Source: Bradyrhizobium sp. AZCC 1719 (lineage in GTDB: Bacteria > Pseudomonadota > Alphaproteobacteria > Rhizobiales > Xanthobacteraceae). From it: a DNA stretch of 64,000 nucleotides. Below, piece after piece: positions 27,604-36,324 of this stretch; position 1 is the stretch's first letter, and each line of letters opens with the position of its first letter. The notes beneath the pieces are model-generated. The model was given only the letters and a program-made list of their open reading frames with translations, made no database searches and was not told the origin of the DNA. Position numbers and translations under genes: made by a program. Location: NCBI RefSeq assembly GCF_036924525.1, contig NZ_JAZHRU010000001.1, positions 6,167,001 through 6,231,000 on the forward strand, written 5' to 3'.

Positions 27604-27623
27604 TTTTGTACATTTGTACAAAA
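27604..27623. promoter_or_regulatory. Palindromic operator for TetR regulator
   Basis: The sequence ttttgtac-attt-gtacaaaa is a perfect inverted repeat, eight bases each side, 24 bases before the regulator start. Its placement over the leader of the TetR gene fits autoregulation of the TetR-ligI operon. Confidence 0.75.
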
Positions 27624-27720
27624 TATCAGGTCTAGTCAACAAACGCCTAGGTGGGCGAGCAAACCACCGCGATAGACCGAAGGTGCAGTGAGATCGTCGA
27701 GCCGGCGTTGCGCGGTCAGA

Positions 27721-29010
27721 TCATCGCGCATTCGCCGGTGCATGCACGTGCCAGAGATCGGCGCGCCAGTGCAGCACGATCGCCAGCATCAGCGCGAGAC
27801 CGGCCGCCGCATAGACTGTGCCGGTCGCGGCAAATCCGATCTCGTCGATCAGGCTGCCGGCGGCCAACAGGCCGATCGGCAGGCCGTAGATCACCATCAT
27901 GCGTACGCCCATCACCCGGCCGCGGAAATTCTCGCTCGCGGTCCGCATCAGGATGACGGCGATCGAGATCATGGCGAGGCTTTGCGAAAAGCCCGCCACC
28001 ACCAGGCACACGATCGCGGTCGGCACCGTCTGCATCTGCACAAACACCAGCAGGGTCGCGTACCAGACGACGGTCGCGCCGATCATCAGCCGCGCCACCC
28101 GGATATCGCGGATCAGGCTCAACACGATCGAACCGGCCAGCGAGCCGATCGCAAAGCTCGCCGACAGATAGCCAAGCCCGGTCTGGTTGGTGCCGTAGAT
28201 CGCCTTGGCGATATAGGGCAGCAGGCCGTTGGAGAGCGGATAGGCCGTCAAATTGGCCAGAAATGCCACCCAGAGCGCGGCCTGCATCCGCGGCGTGGTC
28301 CAGACATAGGCGACCCCCTCCTTGAGATCGCGCAGCGGCGAGCGCTGCAACGCCTCGCTGGCAGCCTCGCCCGCGAGTTGCGGCTTTGCCGGCGCCACGA
28401 TGCACAGTGTCAGCGCGGTTGCGGTGAGATAGAGACAAACGATCGCCACATAGGCCGGGCCCATGCCGAGCGCGGCAAACAAGCCGGCACCGCTCAGCGC
28501 GCCGGCGATGCGCGCGGTATCCATCGTGGTGCGCGAGATACTGATCGCCCCGATCAATTGGCCATGCGGCATGATGGTCGCAACCAACGCGCCACGCACG
28601 CCAAGGTCCGATGGGCGGACGATGCCCATGACGGCGGCGACGATGAAGACATAAAGCGGCGCGAGGTGGCCGGACAGCGCCAACGCCATCAGCACCGCGG
28701 CCAGCACCGCGTAGGTCGCGCGCATCATGCCTAAGAGATCGCGGTGACCGATCCGGTCGCCGACGACGCCGAATATCGGCGCAACCAGCGTACCGACATA
28801 GCCGAGCGAGGCGAACACGGTGAGCAGCAGGACCGAGCCGGTCTCGACCAGCACGTACCAGCCGAGAATAATCAACTCCATCTCGAACGCCCAGGAGGTG
28901 AGCAGATCGGCCGGCCACTGAAAACGGTAGTTCCTGACGCGGAATGGTGCGAGCGCGGAAGATCGCGCGGGCTCGCTCAAGATGCGTTGTCGCGAGTCAT
29001 CGCGGTCCAC
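27721..29010 (-). CDS. MFS transporter, DHA/enterobactin-exporter-like
   Basis: The GTG start gives 429 residues with about 12 membrane helices, including LIILGWYVLVETGSVLLLTV near 46-65 and repeated loops after the second helix (GVVGDRIGHRDLLGMMR, an MFS loop 2-3 motif). The family includes EntS-like and multidrug exporters. It lies about 100 bases upstream of the TetR gene on the same strand, so it could belong to the same regulon and either import an aromatic acid or expel toxic substrate. The substrate is not known. Confidence 0.85.
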   Translation of the reverse strand: MDRDDSRQRILSEPARSSALAPFRVRNYRFQWPADLLTSWAFEMELIILGWYVLVETGSVLLLTVFASLGYVGTLVAPIFGVVGDRIGHRDLLGMMRATYAVLAAVLMALALSGHLAPLYVFIVAAVMGIVRPSDLGVRGALVATIMPHGQLIGAISISRTTMDTARIAGALSGAGLFAALGMGPAYVAIVCLYLTATALTLCIVAPAKPQLAGEAASEALQRSPLRDLKEGVAYVWTTPRMQAALWVAFLANLTAYPLSNGLLPYIAKAIYGTNQTGLGYLSASFAIGSLAGSIVLSLIRDIRVARLMIGATVVWYATLLVFVQMQTVPTAIVCLVVAGFSQSLAMISIAVILMRTASENFRGRVMGVRMMVIYGLPIGLLAAGSLIDEIGFAATGTVYAAAGLALMLAIVLHWRADLWHVHAPANAR

Positions 29011-29065
29011 CCTGCCCTGCTTCTTGTTTTTCGTTCTCCGTCGATAGCAAGCTGTGCCCAGCGTT

Positions 29066-29370
29066 TCAAGCAGCAGACATCGCTCTGCCGGTATGCGTTA
29101 GCAACAGCCGTCTCACCTCCGCGGCCGATATCGCGGGGCTGACGGCAAACTCATCGCCGCCAAGCCGGGCCGCCACGTCGGTTTCCCTCAAGCAACCGCG
29201 CAGGCGATCGGCGACGCCTTTGAGCAATTCATCGCCGATCGGATGGCCGAGCGCGTCGTTGACGCTCTTGAACTCGTCGATGTCGATATAGAGCACCGCC
29301 AATTGCTCGCCCGGCCGGATCGCTGCAAGCGAATGTTCCAGCCCCGCCAGGCAATTTCTGGTCGCTTTCG
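29066..29370 (-). pseudogene. Truncated GGDEF (diguanylate cyclase) remnant
   Basis: The minus strand reads LEHSLAAIRPGEQLAVLYID then DEFKSVNDALGHPIGDELLK and ARLGGDEFAV, so the active-site GGDEF motif and its first half are present. Upstream a stop closes the frame before the start of the domain, and downstream the protein ends about 25 residues after GGDEF in unrelated sequence, so both ends are lost. No signal or PAS domain is attached. It is a broken gene fragment. Confidence 0.8.
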
Positions 29371-29811
29371 ATGCTCACCCGAGATGCTTCTCCGCGCGAA
29401 ATCGCCAATCCGCGGGCGGTTGGCGATCGGTCATGCAGACGCAAGCCGGAATCCCGTTTTCCCGCCCAGCGATATTGGTACGAAGGACAATGGAAGGCGC
29501 GTTACAACTTGCGGTTAGCAATCGGTTACGTCGATACACGGGCTGGCTCCAATCACCATCGCCACTAACAGGTTATCGAGAGGTGACCCTTGGCTGGTCC
29601 TCTCCTTCGAAATGGTAAACGAAAGATTAATTCGCAGCAGAGCTCGCGCGACCCAACAAATGCGAGAAAACCCTGATTTTCCAAGCCTAACTCGCAATCG
29701 GAGCGTGAGATCGGACTCCGCTGCAAATACGGATCCTGACCGGGATGCCGCTGATTTAGCTGATACGGAACCACGCCGGTTTAACCGTTTCGCTAGTCGG
29801 GGCCGCCCATA
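29371..29811. other. Intergenic stretch, AT-richer, no gene seen
   Basis: About 440 bases between the GGDEF remnant and the HerA-like gene are less GC-rich than their surroundings. Frames on both strands are short and without a ribosome binding site. The end next to 29811 probably holds the promoter of the HerA-like gene. Confidence 0.45.
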
Positions 29812-31596
29812 ATGCAGGCCAGACCCCAATTCATGAGATCCAGGTTCAACACCGTGACATCCTTCGGACGTGTGATTTCCGTGCGCGGCTCCCTCGCCCG
29901 GGTCGGACTTCTGGCGACAGGCCAGATGCCCCTTTCCGAAGTGCGCGCCACCGTCGGCCGCTTCATCAGTATTCGCTGTGCGACATCCACCACCATCATC
30001 GCCATGCTTACCGAGGTGTCGTGCGAGAATCAGCCAAGTTCTGATGAATACATCGCGACCGCATCGGTCGACCTGCTCGGCGAAATTTTCGGCGGCGACC
30101 GCCCGAAATTCCAACGCGGCGTCACCAATTATCCGACGATCGGCGACGCCGTCGACATCGTCACCGCCCAGGACCTTCGCACCGTCTATGCACCGAGCGG
30201 GTCGGACCAGATCAATGTCGGCACCCTGCAGCAGGACCGCTCGGTGATCGCCTATGTCGACGTCGAGGAAATGCTCTCCAAGCACTTCGCGGTCCTCGGC
30301 TCCACCGGCGTCGGCAAATCGACCAGCGTGTCGCTGCTGCTCAACGAGATTCTGAAGGCGCGGCCGAACCTGCGGGTTTTCCTGCTCGACGTGCACAACG
30401 AATATGGCCGCTGCTTCGGCGATCGCGCGGTCGTAATGAACCCGCGCAATTTGAAACTGCCGTTCTGGCTGTTCAATTTCGAAGAGATCGTCGACGTGCT
30501 GTTCGGCGGCCGCCCGGGCGTGCCGGAAGAGCTCGACGTCCTCGCCGAAGTCATTCCGATGGCGAAGGGCATCTATACCCAGTATCAGAACTCCGATCGG
30601 CTCGGGCTCAAGCGCATGGATCCCAAGTCGGGCGTCTACACCGTCGATACGCCGGTGCCGTATCGCCTCGTCGACCTGATCTCGCTGATCGACGAGCGGA
30701 TGGGCAAGCTGGAGAACCGCTCCTCGCGCATCATCTATCACAAGCTGATTTCGCGCATCGAGACCGTGCGCAACGATCCGCGCTACGCCTTCATGTTTGA
30801 CAACGCCAATGTCGGCGGCGACACCATGGCGGAAGTCATCAGCCATCTGTTCCGGCTGCCTGCCAACGGCCGGCCGATGACCATCATGCAGCTCGCCGGC
30901 TTCCCCGCCGAAGTTGTCGATTCCGTGGTGTCGGTGCTGTGCCGCATGGCTTTCGATTTCGGCCTGTGGAGCGACGGCGTGTCGCCGCTGCTGTTCGTCT
31001 GCGAAGAGGCGCACCGTTACGCCTCGGCCGACCGCAACATCGGCTTCGGGCCGACGCGCAAGGCGGTGTCGCGCATCGCCAAGGAGGGGCGCAAATACGG
31101 CGTCTATCTCGGCCTCGTCACCCAGCGTCCGGCCGAACTCGACGCCACCATCATTTCCCAGTGCAACACGCTGTTTGCGATGCGCCTTGCCAACGACCGC
31201 GACCAGGCGCTGCTGCGCTCGGCGGTCTCGGACGCCGCAGCCAACTTGCTGTCGTTCGTGCCCTCGCTCGGCACCCGCGAGGTGCTGGCCTTCGGCGAAG
31301 GCGTGGCGCTGCCGACGCGGCTGCGCTTCAAGGAGGTTCCGGTGCATCAATTGCCGCGCAGCGAGGCGACCATCGCGACCGTGCCGTCGGTTTCCGCCGG
31401 CCATGACATGCATTTCGTCTCGGCCGTGCTGGATCGCTGGCGCGGCGCCACCTCGCACCGGGACGTGCCGAACGATCCCTCGATCAACGATCGCCCTGCC
31501 GCCCGCGTCATGACGCCGGTCGAAGCGCCGATGCTGCAGCCCTCGATGGGGCTCGATCCCGACCGCTTCTCGCTGCTGAAAAAGCCGCTGCGCTGA
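29812..31596 (+). CDS. HerA-like DUF87 ATPase, stand-alone
   Basis: The 594-residue protein has an N-terminal HAS-barrel-like part (FGRVISVRGSLARVGLL; DRPKFQRGVTNYPTIGD), Walker A GSTGVGKST (163-171), Walker B LLFVCEEAHRY near 398 and an arginine-finger-like region (ISQCNTLFAMRLANDRDQ). In archaea and some bacteria HerA hexamers move DNA with NurA nuclease. Here no nuclease gene is adjacent; the next gene is unrelated. Alphaproteobacteria carry such lone HerA homologues; their role (DNA repair, translocation or defence) is not known from sequence. Confidence 0.87.
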   Translation: MQARPQFMRSRFNTVTSFGRVISVRGSLARVGLLATGQMPLSEVRATVGRFISIRCATSTTIIAMLTEVSCENQPSSDEYIATASVDLLGEIFGGDRPKFQRGVTNYPTIGDAVDIVTAQDLRTVYAPSGSDQINVGTLQQDRSVIAYVDVEEMLSKHFAVLGSTGVGKSTSVSLLLNEILKARPNLRVFLLDVHNEYGRCFGDRAVVMNPRNLKLPFWLFNFEEIVDVLFGGRPGVPEELDVLAEVIPMAKGIYTQYQNSDRLGLKRMDPKSGVYTVDTPVPYRLVDLISLIDERMGKLENRSSRIIYHKLISRIETVRNDPRYAFMFDNANVGGDTMAEVISHLFRLPANGRPMTIMQLAGFPAEVVDSVVSVLCRMAFDFGLWSDGVSPLLFVCEEAHRYASADRNIGFGPTRKAVSRIAKEGRKYGVYLGLVTQRPAELDATIISQCNTLFAMRLANDRDQALLRSAVSDAAANLLSFVPSLGTREVLAFGEGVALPTRLRFKEVPVHQLPRSEATIATVPSVSAGHDMHFVSAVLDRWRGATSHRDVPNDPSINDRPAARVMTPVEAPMLQPSMGLDPDRFSLLKKPLR

Positions 31597-31706
31597 GACA
31601 TAACAGTTTCGCGCGATTGCTCCGCGCGGGGCGGTGTCCACTGCCCCCGAAAACGCGATATGGTTCCGGCAACGCCGCATCCCGCGGCCTTAGCCGGAAC
31701 CCTTTT

Positions 31707-32291
31707 ATGTCCAAGCCTGCCGCCAAACGATTTCAGCCGCCCGCCATCGACAAGCTTCCGGAGGACATCCGCACGCGAATTCTCGCAGTGCAGGAGAAGT
31801 CCGGCTTCGTGCCGAACGTGTTCCTGACGCTGGCCTACCGGCCCGACGAATTTCGCGCCTTCTTTGCCTATCACGACGCGTTGATGGAGAAAGACGGCGG
31901 GCTGACCAAGGCCGAGCGCGAGATGATCGTGGTGGCGACGTCGGCCGCCAACCAATGCCATTACTGCGTGATTGCCCACGGCGCGATCCTGCGCGTCCGG
32001 GCGAAAAACCCCGTGATCGCTGACCAGATCGCGGTCAACTATCGGAAGGCCGACATCACGCTGCGGCAGCGCGCCATGCTCGACTTCGCCATGAAGGTGA
32101 GCCGGGCGGCGAACGAGGTCTCCGAGGCCGATTTTGCCGAGGTCGCCAGCCACGGTTTTTCCGAGGACGACATCTGGGACATCGCGGCCATTTCGGCCTT
32201 CTTCGCGCTGTCGAACCGGCTGGCCAACGTCACCGCGATGCGCCCGAACGACGAGTTCTATATGATGGGGCGGCTGCCGAAGCAGGGCTGA
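31707..32291 (+). CDS. AhpD-like/carboxymuconolactone-decarboxylase family protein
   Basis: The ATG at 31707 gives 194 residues; an earlier in-frame TTG is less likely. The CMD core has NQCHYCVIAHGAILR with the CxxC redox pair and the downstream His. The N-terminal region has PAIDKLPEDIRTRILAVQEK, and the full length fits the 'peroxidase-related enzyme' subfamily. These proteins reduce peroxides or act in thiol chemistry. It follows the HerA-like gene by about 110 bases on the same strand. Its electron donor is unknown. Confidence 0.85.
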   Translation: MSKPAAKRFQPPAIDKLPEDIRTRILAVQEKSGFVPNVFLTLAYRPDEFRAFFAYHDALMEKDGGLTKAEREMIVVATSAANQCHYCVIAHGAILRVRAKNPVIADQIAVNYRKADITLRQRAMLDFAMKVSRAANEVSEADFAEVASHGFSEDDIWDIAAISAFFALSNRLANVTAMRPNDEFYMMGRLPKQG

Positions 32292-32420
32292 GCCCGGCGT
32301 CGTTACGGTTCCATCAGACGTTGCGGAGATGGATGGCTGTCCTGCGGTTTGCAAGATTTCATGTTGGAAGCGCTGCCGCCGTGCTAAAAAGACAGCAGGA
32401 TTTTTCGTCGGACGAGCGCA

Positions 32421-32759
32421 GTGAAAACCCAGCGGCCCATTACCACGGACGATGAGCACGTGGTGCTCAAGTTCCGGCCGCGTACCTCGGCCCACCCACC
32501 GGGCGGGCGGGAAGAACCTAGCCAGGTCAAGGGGCCGCAAACCGCGAACGATCTGTCCCGCTACGAACGGTCGCGCGACGAGGGCGACGACTTCCGTCAC
32601 CGCATGCTCGCCAACATCGCAGCGCTCGCCTTCACCGTCGCCCTGACCGCGATCGGCATCTGGCTTGCGGTAAGCATCGCCGATCTCCGCAAGACCCAGG
32701 ATTGCGTCCTGATGGGCCGCCGCGACTGCGCAAGGATTTCGGTGGCGCCGCAGGGGTAG
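32421..32759 (+). CDS. Hypothetical single-pass membrane protein
   Basis: The GTG at 32421 gives 112 residues. It has a hydrophilic N-terminal half (NDLSRYERSRDEGDDFRHRM) and one membrane helix near 64-86 (NIAALAFTVALTAIGIWLAV), then a short tail with two Cys residues (KTQDCVLMGRRDCAR) that would lie in the periplasm. I recognise no domain. It follows the AhpD-like gene by about 130 bases. Confidence 0.75.
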   Translation: MKTQRPITTDDEHVVLKFRPRTSAHPPGGREEPSQVKGPQTANDLSRYERSRDEGDDFRHRMLANIAALAFTVALTAIGIWLAVSIADLRKTQDCVLMGRRDCARISVAPQG

Positions 32760-33430
32760 CCTCCTGTTCGATGTTCACAGCCGTCATGCGTCCGGCATCC
32801 AGGATATCCATTACGCCGCGGCCTACCCACGTCATTGCGAGCGCAGCGAAGCAATCCACATTTCGGCTCGGGGATAGATGGATTGCTTCGCTTCGCTCGC
32901 AATGACGGTGGATGCGATTTCGCGTTCTCGCGACGCATTGCGCCCGAGGCTTGCACGACTCTTCTCCCAACGAGAGGGAGCAGGGAATGCCGGGTGCTTG
33001 CTGCACCCGCGGTCTCGTGTGCAGTATGCGCAAAGCAAAGCGCACACGAGCATACAGGTACAGCCGGGGCACGCCGGCATTCCCTGCGCAATGGATTGAC
33101 GGCTTATGCCGTGCTCTCCCTGGAGACGAATTCCTCTTGCCTCCATCGCTGCCGGCTTGATGGCTCATTCGATCCGGTCGGTTCGAATGCGCCACCGGCA
33201 GCTTGGCACCAGCCACGGGTGTCAGGACCACACGGTTTTGCCGTACGCTTCAGCGCCGTACGTCCTGCGCGCCGTGTTCGCTCACGGCTCGATGCCGCCC
33301 AGCGAACAACCTCTCGCGCCTGACGCTGCCGCGTCCACCGCATCCCGCCCCACGTTCGTGACGATGGCCAACGCCCCTCTTGTCGGGACGGGACGGCGAA
33401 ACTTGTACGGCTGATTTGGGTCTGCGGAGA
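32760..33430. repeat. Cluster of Bradyrhizobium-type dispersed repeats
   Basis: This 670-base stretch has no gene. It holds at least two elements: one at 32831-32907 with arms cattgcgagcgcagcgaag and cttcgcttcgctcgcaatg, and a longer one at 32981-33086 with arms cagggaatgccg/cggcattccctg enclosing gtctcgtgtgc/gcacacgagc. The rest (33090-33420) resembles a common non-coding repeat of these genomes, judged from memory. Confidence 0.75.
32831..32907. repeat. Palindromic repeat family A, copy 1
   Basis: Imperfect palindrome with arms cattgcgagcgcagcgaag and cttcgcttcgctcgcaatg. A second copy is at 43172-43254. When transcribed it would form a long hairpin. Confidence 0.85.
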
Positions 33431-33465
33431 AGCGGAATATTTTTGATTCCCGACCTTGACATGAT

Positions 33466-33480
33466 TTCTGAAAATCAGAA
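33466..33480. promoter_or_regulatory. Palindrome upstream of secreted hydrolase
   Basis: The sequence ttctga-aaa-tcagaa is a perfect short inverted repeat about 180 bases before the hydrolase start, in an AT-rich leader. It may be an operator for an unknown regulator; there is no regulator gene adjacent. Confidence 0.4.
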
Positions 33481-33660
33481 GTGATTTGCCACGGGTTGAT
33501 ATGTCACAGGGTACTTCCTAAGATTGCGCTTGCGCAAAAGAGCAAATCAGTTTGCGGCGCACCCGTTCGCCGTCGCACCGAACGGGAATAAAGTGTAGGG
33601 TGCACAACATCCTGCTACGTCAAAATCACAAACAAGACGAAGAATACGAGGGAGGCACCA

Positions 33661-34701
33661 TTGAGACTTTCAATCGCTGTCACAAGCCTTGTTCTCGCGA
33701 TGCTCCTTTCGATTCCGGCGCTGGCACAGACGAGGGCTCTGGTGACCGAAGAGATGATGGTCAAGACTTCAGATCCCGGCATCGAGATTTACGTCCGCAA
33801 CAAGCGGCCGGCGGATATGACTACCTTCCACCCGGAGCAGACCGTGCTTTACGTTCACGGCGCGACCTATCCTTCGGAGACGGCGTTCGACCTCAGGCTG
33901 GATGGCCTGTCCTGGATGGAATACATCGCCGCGCGCGGCTACGACGTGTGGCTTCTGGATCTGCGAGGCTACGGCAAGTCGACACGTCCTCCCGAGATGG
34001 CCGACAAGCCCGAAGCCAATCCGCCCATCGTGACCGGCCAGACCGCTGTCAGGGATATCGGCACCGCTGTCGACTTCATCCTGCAGCGCCGCAACATTCC
34101 GCGCCTCAACCTGCTCGGCTGGTCGTGGGGCACGACGCTGATGGCGACCTACACCACGCAGAACGCTTCGAAGGTCGAACGTCTCGTGCTCTACGCGCCG
34201 TCCTGGATCCGACAAACGCCCTCGCTCGTTCAGGCCGGCTCCGGCAAGCTCGGCGCGTACCGAATGGTCAACCGCGATCAGGCGAAGGAGCGCTGGTACA
34301 CCGGCGTGCCCGAGGACAAGAAGGCCAGCCTCATTCCCGCCGGCTGGTTCGATGCCTGGGCCGACGCGACATTCGCAACCGATCCAGTCGGCGCGCAGAT
34401 GAATCCGCCGGTCGTTCGCGCCCCCAACGGCGTCGTGCAGGACGGCGGCGAATTCTTCGGTGCCGGCAAACCGTACTACGATCCCGCCAAGATCACGGTG
34501 CCAACGCTATTGGTCGGCGCCGAATGGGACCGCGACACGCCGCCTTACATGGCGCAGACGCTGTTTCCGCTGCTGGTGAACTCCCCGGGCAAACGCTACG
34601 TGGCGCTGGCGGAGGGCACGCACACCATCATCATGGAGCGCAATCGGCTGAAGCTGTTCGAGGCGGTGCAGGCGTTTCTCGATGAGGCGAAGAAGTCGTG
34701 A
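33661..34701 (+). CDS. Secreted alpha/beta hydrolase
   Basis: The TTG start follows GGGAGG by six bases. The 346-residue protein has a signal peptide (VLAMLLSIPALAQT) and an alpha/beta hydrolase body: oxyanion region LYVHGATYPSE, nucleophile elbow LLGWSWGTTL (Ser in GWSWG), the acid probably in GAEWDRDTPP, and the His in EGTHTIIME. The fold and length fit esterase or lactonase relatives. The substrate is unknown. It is a single gene with a repeat element on each side. Confidence 0.85.
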   Translation: MRLSIAVTSLVLAMLLSIPALAQTRALVTEEMMVKTSDPGIEIYVRNKRPADMTTFHPEQTVLYVHGATYPSETAFDLRLDGLSWMEYIAARGYDVWLLDLRGYGKSTRPPEMADKPEANPPIVTGQTAVRDIGTAVDFILQRRNIPRLNLLGWSWGTTLMATYTTQNASKVERLVLYAPSWIRQTPSLVQAGSGKLGAYRMVNRDQAKERWYTGVPEDKKASLIPAGWFDAWADATFATDPVGAQMNPPVVRAPNGVVQDGGEFFGAGKPYYDPAKITVPTLLVGAEWDRDTPPYMAQTLFPLLVNSPGKRYVALAEGTHTIIMERNRLKLFEAVQAFLDEAKKS

Positions 34702-34707
34702 GCCCTG

Positions 34708-34780
34708 GTAGCCCGCATGAGCGAAAGCGACATGCGGGATAACCGAAGACCCGGATGTCGCTTCGCTCATCCGGGCTACG
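34708..34780. repeat. Palindromic repeat family B, copy 1
   Basis: It runs from gtagcccgcatgagcgaaag to cttcgctcatccgggctacg, an inverted repeat between two converging genes. Copies at 38253-38320 and 42854-42932. Confidence 0.85.
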
Positions 34781-34804
34781 CTTGCTTCCGCCATTGCGAG
34801 CACG

Positions 34805-35455
34805 CTACTGGGTGCGCTCTTTCACGATGACCGTCGCTGTTCGCAGCGCCTGCTCGTAGCGCTTCAGTTGAGCTTGCGAATTCTCCTGCATGGACCGCAA
34901 CTCGTCCGTCGTCTTGTTCTTCAACTGGGCGAAGCTGGGCGACAGCGACATGTCACCATCCTCCGCCGACGGGTTCTCTCGAACTGCGAGAACGCTCTCG
35001 ATACGCTGCAGTGCGAGCCGATTACGCTGCGCTCCCCTTTCGGCGTGGCCCACGTAGTATAGTAGCCTGTCGGTGGACATGGCGCGGGCGCCCTCCTCGT
35101 CCCCTTCGATCAACCGAAGCAGGCTCTCGTCAACGATGTCAGTACAGAGGTCGATGCATTCGTCGCAGATGAACACGAAGGGCCCGGCGACCAGCTTTTG
35201 CACCTCGTGCTGGCTCTTGCCGCAGAACGAGCAATAGAGGGGTTTGTCTTGTGAAGCCGGATTCTGCGAGCCGTTCGCCGAGCCGGATTGTGGCCGGGCT
35301 GCATCGATCTTCGCGGACAGAATATTCCAGTTGTCGTAGCCGAACGCTTTCGCGATCAGCTCCAAAGACTCGCTGTGCGTGGTTTGCACAGCTTTGGCAG
35401 TTAAGGCATCGCGCAGGGAACGCGCCATGGCTTTCGCATCGCGGAAATCGCGCAT
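34805..35455 (-). CDS. ClpX-type C4 zinc-finger protein with glyoxalase-like N-terminal domain
   Basis: The 216-residue protein starts with a helical domain ([40 protein letters not shown]) found in front of glyoxalase-superfamily proteins, then a ClpX-type zinc finger with [13 protein letters not shown] and [10 protein letters not shown] (four Cys), and ends in a helical tail. ClpX zinc fingers dimerise and bind substrates or adaptors; here no AAA+ domain follows. It may tether clients to the Clp protease or act as a regulator, which is inference. It is a single gene; upstream lies a non-coding gap to the MarR gene. Confidence 0.8.
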   Translation of the reverse strand: MRDFRDAKAMARSLRDALTAKAVQTTHSESLELIAKAFGYDNWNILSAKIDAARPQSGSANGSQNPASQDKPLYCSFCGKSQHEVQKLVAGPFVFICDECIDLCTDIVDESLLRLIEGDEEGARAMSTDRLLYYVGHAERGAQRNRLALQRIESVLAVRENPSAEDGDMSLSPSFAQLKNKTTDELRSMQENSQAQLKRYEQALRTATVIVKERTQ

Positions 35456-35665
35456 GAGAGCACCCGTATCGACGAACGGAGGAGATCGGTGCCTGCCTTG
35501 CCGACCCGTTCGCCAATAGCGAGGGCCGAGATATCAGATACGTTCACCATCCCAGAGGGGCGCAGGCGGCTGGTGTATCAACCGGTCATTATAGTTGGCT
35601 GGGCCGCGGTCATTGTCAACCCGACGATCAACGCGCCTCATCGTCCTTCATCGGCCCGCACTTTC

Positions 35666-36133
35666 TCACCGCAGCTCCGCCTCCCGTAGCGGCGCGCGGC
35701 TCAGTTCGTTGCCGGCGGCGATCGCCTTGCGCAACAGCCGCATCAGCTCCGCGCCCTCCTTGTCGGAGAGGCCGCGCAGCATGAGGCGCTGGGCGGCCTC
35801 GACGGCCGGCGTAATTCCGCGCAGCGTTCGCTTTCCGCCTTCCGTGATCTGCAGCTCGCGGGCGCGGCGGTCGCGGGGGCTTGGGTGACGCACCAGCAAG
35901 CCCTTCTGCACGAGACGATCGACCACGCCGGTGATCGTGGTTCGGTCATAGGCGATCAGGCCGGCCAGCGTCACCTGATCGATCCCGGGATTCATCTTGA
36001 TGGCCGCGAGCGCTGCGTATTGAACGGGCGTGAGGTCGAAGCCCGCCTCCTCGACCTCAGCGAGGAACACGGCCACCGCAATCTGCTGGAAGCGGCGCGC
36101 CAGATGGCCGGGCATCTCACTGTTGTCTCTCAC
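35666..36133 (-). CDS. MarR-family transcriptional regulator
   Basis: The GTG at 36133 after GAGGGA gives 155 residues; ATG 36115 is the alternative. The winged-helix core reads LTPVQYAALAAIKMNPGIDQ, LAGLIAYDRTTITGVVDRLV and GLLVRHPSPRDRRARELQI, all typical MarR. It is divergent from the aromatic monooxygenase gene, with a 23-base palindrome between them. It therefore probably represses the monooxygenase and is released by an aromatic acid such as 3-hydroxybenzoate, which is inference. Confidence 0.88.
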   Translation of the reverse strand: MRDNSEMPGHLARRFQQIAVAVFLAEVEEAGFDLTPVQYAALAAIKMNPGIDQVTLAGLIAYDRTTITGVVDRLVQKGLLVRHPSPRDRRARELQITEGGKRTLRGITPAVEAAQRLMLRGLSDKEGAELMRLLRKAIAAGNELSRAPLREAELR

Positions 36134-36175
36134 CGATCCCTCACAGCCGGGTTGCAAGCAGGTCTGGAATTGACA

Positions 36176-36198
36176 AGCATACTGATAATCAGCATGCT
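36176..36198. promoter_or_regulatory. MarR operator between divergent genes
   Basis: The arms agcatactgat and atcagcatgct form an inverted repeat with one mismatch and a one-base spacer. It lies 43 bases before the MarR start and 127 bases before the monooxygenase start. Confidence 0.7.
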
Positions 36199-36324
36199 GA
36201 GCAATATCGAAGCGTGCTGGTCGCCGTATTGACCCGGCTGCCCGGTAGTCCGGCGCCCCACGCCACCGATGAACGGCAACCAATCGGTCAAAGTCACGTT
36301 GGGGCTACGGACGGGAGGAGCAGG

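Noticed and set aside
29515..31680. Long open frame of 721 codons on the minus strand opposite the HerA-like gene
   Set aside because: It is antisense to a gene with clear motifs, is rich in Arg/His/Asp, and has no domain; typical of high-GC shadow frames.
32835..33430. Several open frames through the repeat cluster
   Set aside because: They run through palindromic repeats; composition and lack of ribosome sites argue against coding.
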